A stretch of DNA of 12,301 nucleotides from Thermoleophilaceae bacterium (GTDB taxonomy: Bacteria; Actinomycetota; Thermoleophilia; Solirubrobacterales; JACPNS01), in contig JAEMRJ010000065.1 in NCBI GenBank assembly GCA_016463365.1, positions 1-12,301 on the forward strand. Direction: 5' to 3'. Position 1 is the first letter of the stretch, and each line of letters begins with the position of its first letter. This document shows positions 1 to 6,217 of the stretch, one piece after another. Made by a program: the position numbers and the translations under genes. Below the pieces are notes generated by a model. The model was not told where the DNA came from and made no database searches. It worked only from the letters and a program-made list of their open reading frames with translations.

Positions 1-45
1 CAGCAGGCGCAGCAGGCGCACCAGGCGCCGCGGGCGCCGCAGGGG
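1..45. repeat. degenerate 9-bp tandem repeat at window edge
   Basis: Five consecutive 9-bp units fit a consensus near CAGCAGGCG. The first two are identical and the rest drift to CACCAGGCG, CCGCGGGCG and CCGCAGGGG. Read on the plus strand in frame 1 they give a Gln/Ala/Pro-rich tail that stays open from the edge to a TGA at 73-75. That tail could be the end of a truncated plus-strand gene running into the 3' end of the epimerase gene. On the minus strand the same bases read as Ala-Pro-rich. The window starts inside the array, so neither reading can be settled. Confidence 0.5.
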
Positions 46-55
46 CGGGGGCGGG

Positions 56-1006
56 TTATTCCGGTGAAACAGTGAGCGAGAAAGTGGCGGTGAAGCTTGA
101 GCCGGGGTCGGCGAATGACAGGCCGGCTCCGCTCACCAGTGCGCTCGTCTGAGCGGTCATCGGCTCGATGCAGATGAACTCGCCGCCCTCGGGGCGCCAG
201 ACAACGGCCACGGGGTAGCCCGCATTGAAACTCAGCATCAGGCGCCGCCCGCCGCCGCTCAAGGAAAACACCGTGCCGTCGTCCACGCCGACGTAACCGT
301 CATCAAACGTGCGATCACCGAGTGGGCCGGCCAGGATCGGATCGTCGACGACCTCGCCAGTAGGGATCATCCGCTCGTCGGTGACCAGACGTGCCTCCAC
401 CGGCAGATCAACAACCCACTCAGAAGCCGGCACCCCCGGCAGCTTGAAATACGGATGCCACCCGAATGCGATCGGCACCGGCAGATCGCCTGTCGGCGTC
501 ACGCGCGTCGCCACAGACAGCGTCGACCCGGCGAGCATCACCAGCTGCTCGACAACATGCGGGTAGGGAAACACAGCCAGCAGCTCCGGGTTCGCACCGA
601 AATCCAACCGCGCGACAAACAGCGCGGACCCTTCCTCGGCATGCGTATCTGTCACTTCCCAATCGGGATTCGCGGCGAGCGCTCCGTGAATTGGCAACCC
701 GTTCGGATCAAGCCGCAGCGGCGGCACCTGCGCGGCCGGATCAAGCGTCACGTCGGCGTACGACAGCGAGCCCAACCGATTTCCCCACGGATGCAGAAAC
801 GGGATTCCCATCGTTGATCGCCGCTGCACGTAGCGCGCAACACCGCCGCGCGGGTCAAGCAACTCTGCCCCGTCGTGCGTCATGGAGCAACAGACCATCC
901 CGGCCCCCGGCACGAAGGTCGCCGTCACGCCCCCGGGCGAGACAAGCTCCAGGGCTTCAAACCCCTCGACACTCAGCGAGTCGATCGCGTGCGCGCTCAT
1001 CGCCAT
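56..1006 (-). CDS. aldose 1-epimerase family protein (galactose mutarotase-like)
   Basis: This 316-residue protein carries the landmarks of the aldose 1-epimerase (GalM/YeaD-like) beta-sandwich fold. There is an N-R substrate-binding pair in GIPFLHPWGNRL (N77, R78), a first histidine in LPIHG (H107), a second in GWHPYF (H184), and the catalytic-base glutamate in CIEPMTA (E281). Enzymes of this fold interconvert sugar anomers, and many act on hexose-6-phosphates or unknown sugars, so the substrate cannot be named. There is no signal peptide, so it should be cytoplasmic. The ATG at 1004-1006 gives the longest product; a second ATG two codons later (998-1000) is equally possible because neither has a clear Shine-Dalgarno. 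The gene is divergent from tmk with only 23 bp between start codons. It stops with TAA at 56-58. Confidence 0.88.
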   Translation of the reverse strand: MAMSAHAIDSLSVEGFEALELVSPGGVTATFVPGAGMVCCSMTHDGAELLDPRGGVARYVQRRSTMGIPFLHPWGNRLGSLSYADVTLDPAAQVPPLRLDPNGLPIHGALAANPDWEVTDTHAEEGSALFVARLDFGANPELLAVFPYPHVVEQLVMLAGSTLSVATRVTPTGDLPVPIAFGWHPYFKLPGVPASEWVVDLPVEARLVTDERMIPTGEVVDDPILAGPLGDRTFDDGYVGVDDGTVFSLSGGGRRLMLSFNAGYPVAVVWRPEGGEFICIEPMTAQTSALVSGAGLSFADPGSSFTATFSLTVSPE

Positions 1007-1029
1007 ATTGAAGCGCGTAATAGGCTCAA

Positions 1030-1653
1030 GTGATGACCCCAGGCGGCTACTTCATCAGTTTCGAAGGCATCGACCGCTCGGGCAAGAGCACTCAGGCGGC
1101 GGTGCTCGCCAGTGAACTCGGCGAGCGCGCGATGCTCGTGCGCGAGCCCGGCGGGACGATCTTCAGCGAGCGGGTTCGCGGCATCCTCAAGGACCCCGAG
1201 GTCCCGCTCAGCCCCCGCGCCGAGGCGCTGCTCTTTGCCGCGGCCCGCGCCGATCTGGTCGCCAGCGTGATCCGCCCGGCGATCGATGAGGGCAGGATCG
1301 TGATCGCCGATCGTTTCATCGATTCCTCGCTCGCCTACCAGGGCGCGGCACGCGAACTTGGCATCGAAGCGATCGCCGATCTGAACAAGTGGGCGGCCGA
1401 CGGCCTGATGCCGAATCTGACGCTGCTGGTCGAGTTGGACCCGGCCATTGCGATCTCGCGCGGCGCCGAAGAGAACGACCGCTTCGAGAACGAAGGCGCC
1501 GAGCTCCAGCGCAAGGTCGCAGCTGCGTACGACGCGATCGCGACCGAAAATCCCGACCGCATCATCCGTATCGACGGCGACCGCGGCCCCGATGACGTCG
1601 CAGTCGACATCCGCAGGATCGTCTTCGACCGCCTGGGCCTGACGCTCGCGTGA
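1030..1653 (+). CDS. tmk: thymidylate kinase (dTMP kinase)
   Basis: Phosphorylates dTMP to dTDP in the cytoplasm, an essential step towards dTTP. The 207-residue length is normal. Visible landmarks are the P-loop FEGIDRSGKST (residues 11-21), the REPGGT motif (38-43), the DRF motif with the following SSLAYQG (94-105), and a lid segment with DRFE (150-153). The P-loop carries an arginine (R16), the feature used to define type I enzymes. Translation could begin at GTG 1030 or the adjacent ATG 1033; a weak AGG at 1022-1024 fits either. The stop overlaps the next start in GTGA (1650-1653), so the DUF418 gene is probably translationally coupled. holB follows after DUF418; tmk next to holB is a familiar bacterial arrangement. 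Confidence 0.95.
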   Translation: MMTPGGYFISFEGIDRSGKSTQAAVLASELGERAMLVREPGGTIFSERVRGILKDPEVPLSPRAEALLFAAARADLVASVIRPAIDEGRIVIADRFIDSSLAYQGAARELGIEAIADLNKWAADGLMPNLTLLVELDPAIAISRGAEENDRFENEGAELQRKVAAAYDAIATENPDRIIRIDGDRGPDDVAVDIRRIVFDRLGLTLA

Positions 1654-2885
1654 TCCAAGAGGTGACGCCGGCCGCGCCCCCGGCACCGCCACAACGCATC
1701 CAGTTGGTCGACGCGCTGCGCGGCTTCGCGCTGTTCGGGATCCTCGCCGTCAACATCGTCTACTTCGCCACGGCCTACGGAGCGGACACGGGTCTCGTCA
1801 ATCCGCAGTCCACAAGCTGGGCAGACAGCGCGACATCCTGGATCACCGCGGCCCTCTTCGAGACGAAGTTCTACCTGCTCTTCTCGTTGCTCTTCGGCTA
1901 CAGCTTCGTGCTGCAGATGCAGTCCGCCGAGCGTCAGGGCAAGCCCTTCAAACGGCGGATGTTGCGGCGCCTGATCGGCCTGTTCGTGATCGGGAGCCTG
2001 CACGCCGTCTTCCTCTGGCACGGCGACATTCTCACGCTCTATTCAGTGCTCGGTCTCCTGCTGCTGTGGTGTCGCAACATCAAGCCGCGCACGGCGATCA
2101 AGGCGGCCGTGATCACGCTTGTGGTGATCGCCGGCGGATGGATACTGAGCGCATTTCTGGTGAGCGGCGATCCGACCTTCCTCGAACTCGACTCCGACGA
2201 AGAGCGTGCGTACGCCCTCGAGATGACGGCGGCGCTGCGCGGATCTTTCGGCGAAGTGCTCAGCTTCCGCCTCACGGAACTGGCCGAATTCGTCGGCGTC
2301 ATCTTCGTACTGCAGGGGCCGATCGCGTTTGCGATGTTTCTGATCGGGCTCGCGGCGGCGAAGACAGGTGTGTTCGAGTCGGTCGATCGCTACAGACCCG
2401 GATTCAAGAAGCTGCTCGCGATCGGATTGCCGATCGGACTGCTCGGCGGGATCGTGTTCGCGTGGACGACCCTCGAGGCGGGGGTTGAGAGCCCATGGGT
2501 GCTCGCGGGGCTGGGCATCACGACGCTCACCGCCCCGCTGCTGATGGGCTCGTACGTGGCGATCTTCGCGCTCAGCGCGGCAAGCCAACCTGGTCAAAAA
2601 GTGATCGCCCTGCTTGCCCCGATGGGTCGGATGGCCCTGAGCAACTACGTGCTCCAATCGATCCTGATGGGGCTGGTGTTCTTCGGCTACGGCCTCGGTC
2701 AGTTCGGTCGCCTCTCGCCCTTCGAAGTGCTTCTGGTCACGATCGCCATCTACGCAGTGCTGTTGGCATTCAGCACGCTCTGGATGCAGCGGCACGCGTA
2801 CGGCCCGCTCGAATGGCTGCTGCGCGCCTTCACCAACTGGGAGCGTCCGGCATGGCGGGTGCCGGTCAGTACGATCGCCCCGTGA
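1650..2885 (+). CDS. DUF418 family integral membrane protein
   Basis: This 411-residue polytopic membrane protein has the DUF418 (YeiB-like) signature. It opens with RIQLVDALRGFALFGILAVNI (residues 16-36), continues with KFYLLFSLLFGYSF (73-86) and RRLIGLFVIGSLHAVFLWHGDIL (106-128), and ends with GRMALSNYVLQS and YGPLEWLLRAFT near the C-terminus. At least eight hydrophobic segments are visible. The family has no established biochemical function; transport or membrane acyl-transfer roles have been proposed for related folds, and I assign none here. The GTG start lies inside the tmk stop (GTGA), and its own stop overlaps the holB start in a second GTGA (2882-2885). There is no Shine-Dalgarno before it, consistent with re-initiation by the ribosome leaving tmk. 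Confidence 0.88.
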   Translation: MIQEVTPAAPPAPPQRIQLVDALRGFALFGILAVNIVYFATAYGADTGLVNPQSTSWADSATSWITAALFETKFYLLFSLLFGYSFVLQMQSAERQGKPFKRRMLRRLIGLFVIGSLHAVFLWHGDILTLYSVLGLLLLWCRNIKPRTAIKAAVITLVVIAGGWILSAFLVSGDPTFLELDSDEERAYALEMTAALRGSFGEVLSFRLTELAEFVGVIFVLQGPIAFAMFLIGLAAAKTGVFESVDRYRPGFKKLLAIGLPIGLLGGIVFAWTTLEAGVESPWVLAGLGITTLTAPLLMGSYVAIFALSAASQPGQKVIALLAPMGRMALSNYVLQSILMGLVFFGYGLGQFGRLSPFEVLLVTIAIYAVLLAFSTLWMQRHAYGPLEWLLRAFTNWERPAWRVPVSTIAP

Positions 2886-4033
2886 GCGCAGAAATCTCAA
2901 CGCCCGGCACCCAAGCGCTGCTCGCCGCCACCGAGCGCCACGCCAACGCCCGCGCGCTCCTGACCTCGGCGCTGAAGACCGGCGACGCCTCGCACGCTTA
3001 TCTGTTTCACGGTCCGCGCGGGGTGGGCAAGGCCGACGCCGCCCGCGCCTTCGCCGCCGCCCTGATCGCCGAGGGCGCGCGTGACGAAGCCGCCTCTTTC
3101 GGTCGCGTGATGCGCGGCTCGCACCCGGACCTGACCTGGGTCACGCCCAGCGGCGCGCACGAGATGCTGCTTGCCGACATCGCCGAGCCGGTCGTGCGCG
3201 GCGCCACGCGAACGCCGATGGAAAGCACAAAGCGCGTCTTCGTGATCGAGCGCGTCGAAACGATGTCCGATGCCGTGGCCAACTCGATGCTCAAGACGCT
3301 CGAAGAGCCCGCCGGCTACGTCCACTTCGTTCTGCTCACAGCGCAGCCCGAGCGCGTGCTCGCGACAATCGCTTCGCGCTGCCAGAGCGTGCGCTTTGAC
3401 GCCGTGCCGGTCTCGGCGATCACTCAGACGCTGACCACAGAGGGGATCGATTCAGACCGCGCCGCGAGCTGCGCCGCCCTCTCCGGCGGAGACGTGGCGC
3501 TCGCCCGTGAACTCGCCGGTGCCGACGGCGACGCGATGCGCAGCGAAGCCGGCCGGATCGTCGGCTGTGCGCTCAGCGGGATCAGCGGCAGCAAGCGCCC
3601 GTGGGAGGCAGTGCTCACGCGCGCCCAGTCGGCCGGCGAATCAGAAGAACAGCGCACTCTTGACCGCCTCGCGGCAGATCTTGAAGCATTCCCGAAGGGC
3701 CGCGAGAAGTCGGCCGCCCAGAAGGAAGGCGAGCAGGCAGCCCACCGGATCGCGCGGCGCGTGCGCTCGGACTCGCTTGACAAGTCATTGCGGATCTGCT
3801 CGCTGCTGCTGCGCGACATCGCCGCTGCCGCCGGCGGCGCGCCGGACCTGATCATGGCTCGCGACCGCGCGCCTTCGATCGTGAAGTCCGCCGAGGGTCG
3901 GACGCTCGGCCCACTGATCGCGGCGGCGGAAGAGACCGAGGCCACGCGCAGGCAACTCCGCCGCAACGTCGCCGAAGAGCTCACGCTGCAGGCGCTGAGT
4001 TTCCGACTCGACCGGTTGCTCGCCGGGGTTTAG
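2882..4033 (+). CDS. holB: DNA polymerase III subunit delta prime (clamp loader)
   Basis: This 383-residue AAA+ clamp-loader subunit helps open and load the sliding clamp during replication. The family is recognised by SHAYLFHGPRGVGK (residues 37-50), the conserved GSHPDL (79-84), RVFVIERVETM with NSMLKTLEEP (118-143), and the SRC motif (165-167). Two key points differ from textbook forms. The P-loop has alanine where Ser/Thr normally follows the lysine (GVGKAD), and the segment before GSHPDL has no cysteines where many bacterial delta prime proteins carry a zinc-binding CxxC module. The frame stays open upstream to 2495, but homology starts at GTG 2882, which overlaps the DUF418 stop. The stop is TAG at 4031-4033, and the DUF1697 gene begins 5 bp later. 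Confidence 0.9.
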   Translation: MSAEISTPGTQALLAATERHANARALLTSALKTGDASHAYLFHGPRGVGKADAARAFAAALIAEGARDEAASFGRVMRGSHPDLTWVTPSGAHEMLLADIAEPVVRGATRTPMESTKRVFVIERVETMSDAVANSMLKTLEEPAGYVHFVLLTAQPERVLATIASRCQSVRFDAVPVSAITQTLTTEGIDSDRAASCAALSGGDVALARELAGADGDAMRSEAGRIVGCALSGISGSKRPWEAVLTRAQSAGESEEQRTLDRLAADLEAFPKGREKSAAQKEGEQAAHRIARRVRSDSLDKSLRICSLLLRDIAAAAGGAPDLIMARDRAPSIVKSAEGRTLGPLIAAAEETEATRRQLRRNVAEELTLQALSFRLDRLLAGV

Positions 4034-4038
4034 ACCAG

Positions 4039-4572
4039 GTGGCACGCTTCGCTGCACTGCTGCGTGGGGTGAACGTCGGCCCGACCACGCGCGTGCCGAT
4101 GGCCGAACTGCGCGAGCTGCTCGAGGAACTCGGCGGCAGCGATGTCGCGACGCTCCTGAACAGCGGTAACGCGGTACTTCAGATTCACGCCTCACCGAAG
4201 TCGATCGACGGCATCTTGAGCGCAGCGATGACCGAACGCTTCGGCTTTCGGGTCGATGTCGTCACTCGCACGAAGCGGCAGCTCGAGGCGGTGCTCGCGC
4301 ACGATCCCTTCGGCGACCTGGTCACCGATGAGTCAAAGTCGTTCGTCTACTTCATGCCCACGCCGCCGCGCGCGGCCGCGATCAGGCCGGTGCTCGCCGC
4401 CGAGTACCCGGACGGCGAGCTCTGCGAGCTCAAGGGCCGCGAGTTCTATCTCTGGTCACCCAGTGGCGGGGCAAAGAGCAAGGCCGCCGAGGCGCTGAAG
4501 CGATCGAAGGCGGTCGAATTCTCGACCGCCCGCAACGTCCGCACCCTGCGCAAGATCCTTGAGATCCTGTAG
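4039..4572 (+). CDS. DUF1697 domain-containing protein
   Basis: A 177-residue soluble protein that matches DUF1697 over its whole length. It starts ARFAALLRGVNVG, then VPMAELRELLEELGGSDVATLLNSGNAVLQ, a middle EAVLAHDPF, and ends TARNVRTLRKILEIL. The family is widespread in bacteria and has no established function. The GTG at 4039 is chosen because the family begins almost at once with the LLRGVNVG motif. A GGGG run at 4025-4028, inside the end of holB, may act as Shine-Dalgarno. The gene is the last of the tmk run. A strong hairpin follows 28 bp after the stop. It meets the EEP gene tail to tail. Confidence 0.87.
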   Translation: MARFAALLRGVNVGPTTRVPMAELRELLEELGGSDVATLLNSGNAVLQIHASPKSIDGILSAAMTERFGFRVDVVTRTKRQLEAVLAHDPFGDLVTDESKSFVYFMPTPPRAAAIRPVLAAEYPDGELCELKGREFYLWSPSGGAKSKAAEALKRSKAVEFSTARNVRTLRKILEIL

Positions 4573-4600
4573 GGGCCCCCGCAGCCAAGCGGTAAATCTT

Positions 4601-4631
4601 CCACAGTCTCTCCCGGCGGGACAGACTGTGG
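4601..4631. terminator. hairpin between convergent genes, possible bidirectional terminator
   Basis: A perfect 9-bp stem (CCACAGTCT at 4601-4609 with AGACTGTGG at 4623-4631) continues, after one C-C mismatch, into a 4-bp stem TCCC/GGGA closed by a 3-nt loop. It lies between the stop of the DUF1697 gene (4572) and the stop of the EEP gene (4662) and would fold equally in both transcripts. Neither side shows a run of T, so it is not a textbook intrinsic terminator. Hairpins without U-tracts are often proposed as terminators in actinobacteria. The rest of the 4573-4661 gap shows only a GGGGCCCC palindrome. Confidence 0.5.
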
Positions 4632-4661
4632 AGCGGATCGGGCTTGGGTAAGCCTTCGCCC

Positions 4662-5600
4662 TCAGGGGGCCGGCAGGCGCAGCCGCACCGCGAGCGCGTT
4701 GTGGTCGCTGCCGGGCAGATCGATCACGCGGAAGCTCTGCACGTCAACGCCGGGCGGCACCAGCACGTGGTCGATCACAAGGCGGCCGGTGCGCGTCACA
4801 ACCCAGGTCCAGTTGAAACCATTTCCGGTCTGATCGCCGGCATCGCGATAGCCGCGGCCGAGCACAGCGCGGAAGTCGCGGTGGTCGAGCGTCGCGTTGA
4901 AGTCGCCGGCGATCACGCGGTTGCCGCGCGAAGCAGGGATCTCGCTGAGTGCCTGCCGCCATCGCGGTGTGTTGTCGATCTTCAGCGGCGGCGGCGGGTG
5001 GATGTTGCGGAAGATCATGCCGGTGCCCACGACGCGCATCTCCGGCCAGTTGCCTCCGCGCAGCCCGCTGCCCGGGATCACCTTCAGCGGCCAACGCGAG
5101 ATCGTGATGTAGCCGCGCGTCCCAAATTCCGCCACGCCCGAAAAGTACGGCCGGTCCTCGAGCACACCTGCGCTGCGAATCGCAGCGAAGTTGTCCGGCG
5201 TCGCTTCCTGCAGCGCGATGATGTCGGGATCTTCCCGCTCGATCGCAGCCAGCAGCGGCCCCGGCTGCGCGGCGCCGGCCAGCAGGTTCGCGCTGAAGAT
5301 CTTCACCACGCGCCCCTCGGCGGCCGGCTGATCGTTGCCGATCGCGCGCGGCAACAGAAGCGAAACGAGCACAAACGCCAACCCGAGCAACAGATACACC
5401 GTGAAGCGCGCGCGAAACACAGCAGCGATCAGAACCGGCAGCAAGAACGTCACGAGCATCTGCGGCGTGAAGGCGACCACCGGAATCAGCGGCCAGAAGT
5501 AGTCGAGCGAAAGGATTCGCACGAGCGACATGACCAGCCACGGCAGGGTCAGCAGCAACGCCAGCGCGTTGCGCCGCACAGAGTTCTTGCGTCCGAGCAA
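4662..5600 (-). CDS. membrane-anchored endonuclease/exonuclease/phosphatase (EEP) family protein
   Basis: Residues 1-85 of this 312-residue protein are membrane-spanning, with hydrophobic stretches near 11-30, 35-62 and 66-84. Residues 98-312 form an EEP catalytic domain. The metal and catalytic signature is complete: SANLL (N105), DIIALQE (E132), NIH (H201), AGDFNATLDH (D233, N235), IDHVLVP (D277, H278) and GSDHNALAVRL (D299, H300). EEP enzymes hydrolyse phosphodiesters or phosphomonoesters in nucleic acids, lipids or small molecules. With three anchors the catalytic domain probably faces outside, but the substrate is unknown. The TTG start at 5598-5600 is the longest option and has only a weak Shine-Dalgarno; a GTG at 5577-5579 is an alternative. 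The gene starts 27 bp after the Nudix stop and is probably cotranscribed with it. Confidence 0.85.
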   Translation of the reverse strand: MLGRKNSVRRNALALLLTLPWLVMSLVRILSLDYFWPLIPVVAFTPQMLVTFLLPVLIAAVFRARFTVYLLLGLAFVLVSLLLPRAIGNDQPAAEGRVVKIFSANLLAGAAQPGPLLAAIEREDPDIIALQEATPDNFAAIRSAGVLEDRPYFSGVAEFGTRGYITISRWPLKVIPGSGLRGGNWPEMRVVGTGMIFRNIHPPPPLKIDNTPRWRQALSEIPASRGNRVIAGDFNATLDHRDFRAVLGRGYRDAGDQTGNGFNWTWVVTRTGRLVIDHVLVPPGVDVQSFRVIDLPGSDHNALAVRLRLPAP

Positions 5601-5627
5601 GCTCAGCAGTATGCAGCGCGCGCGGCG

Positions 5628-6203
5628 CTAAGTGGCCAGCAGGCCACGCGCCACCGCCTTGTCGGCCATCCGGCGGACGCCAACATCCACGCCGATCGCC
5701 GAGATCTCCGGGCGGGTCAGCCAGCGGGCCTCTGCCGCGTCGGTGGCGGGCGCGAGTTCCACAGGGTCGATCACCACGAGTGAGCGGAAATCAAAGTGCA
5801 GGTGTGATGGCAGCCCTCCGCGCGGCGCGATCCGGTGCACGTCCAGATCAAACAGCTCCGGCACTGCTCCGCCCAATGACACGCCCAGCTCTTCCTCGGC
5901 TTCGCGCGCGGCGACGGCGCAAGGATCGCTCTCGCCCGGTTCGGCGTGCCCGCCCGGCTGCACCCACAGCTTGAGATTCTTGTGGAAGATCAGCGCGGCG
6001 CGGCCGTCGCTCCCGACCACGAAGCAGCTGCCGGTGGCGTGCCCCGGATCAAAGATCTCGCGGTCAAACGGCCCGTCACCACACGGCGCGGCCAGCCAGT
6101 CCATGATTGCCAGCTGGTGCCGCCGCTCGGCCTCGTCAGCCGGCTTGTGCCGGCGCGCCTCCGCGAGCAGCGCGTCCCGGGTATGTTGAGAGGAGTCCAC
6201 CAC
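5628..6203 (-). CDS. Nudix hydrolase
   Basis: A 191-residue cytoplasmic Nudix protein that would cleave a nucleoside diphosphate linked to another moiety. The Nudix box is at residues 85-108: G85, E91, R100, E101, E104, E105 and G107. The spacing between E91 and R100 is eight residues rather than the usual seven, so there is one extra residue in the helix connection. Related actinobacterial GGHAD-type Nudix proteins show similar variation (from memory). An N-terminal helical stretch (residues 1-45) precedes the Nudix fold. The GTG at 6201-6203 is chosen because the N-terminal helix is typical and no nearer start exists before residue 34. The start is only 14 bp from the divergent bicupin ATG. 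The EEP gene follows on the same strand. The substrate cannot be named. Confidence 0.88.
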   Translation of the reverse strand: MVDSSQHTRDALLAEARRHKPADEAERRHQLAIMDWLAAPCGDGPFDREIFDPGHATGSCFVVGSDGRAALIFHKNLKLWVQPGGHAEPGESDPCAVAAREAEEELGVSLGGAVPELFDLDVHRIAPRGGLPSHLHFDFRSLVVIDPVELAPATDAAEARWLTRPEISAIGVDVGVRRMADKAVARGLLAT

Positions 6204-6207
6204 GAAC

Positions 6208-6213
6208 GAGGAA
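6208..6213 (+). promoter_or_regulatory. Shine-Dalgarno for the bicupin gene
   Basis: GAGGAA lies just before ATG 6218, with six bases between GAGG and the ATG. The reading frame stays open upstream to 6107, inside the Nudix gene. This site therefore fixes the true start and excludes the 37-residue extension. Confidence 0.7.
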
Positions 6214-6217
6214 CTCT

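Noticed and set aside
997..1692. Minus-strand open frame opposite tmk
   Set aside because: tmk has every family motif on the plus strand; the antisense frame is explained by GC bias.
2495..2881. Upstream extension of the holB frame
   Set aside because: Homology to delta prime begins after GTG 2882. The extension overlaps the DUF418 gene in another frame and reads as Arg/Ala-rich noise.
2043..2900. Long open frame on the minus strand opposite the DUF418 gene
   Set aside because: The opposite strand has a clear DUF418 protein with GTGA overlaps. The minus frame is low in hydrophobic patterning, rich in Arg/His/Glu, and typical of the mirror frame of high-GC genes.
4644..5783. 379-codon plus-strand open frame opposite the EEP and Nudix genes
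   Set aside because: It is antisense to two genes with complete catalytic motifs and spans their junction. Its product is Arg/His/Gln-rich without a recognisable domain.
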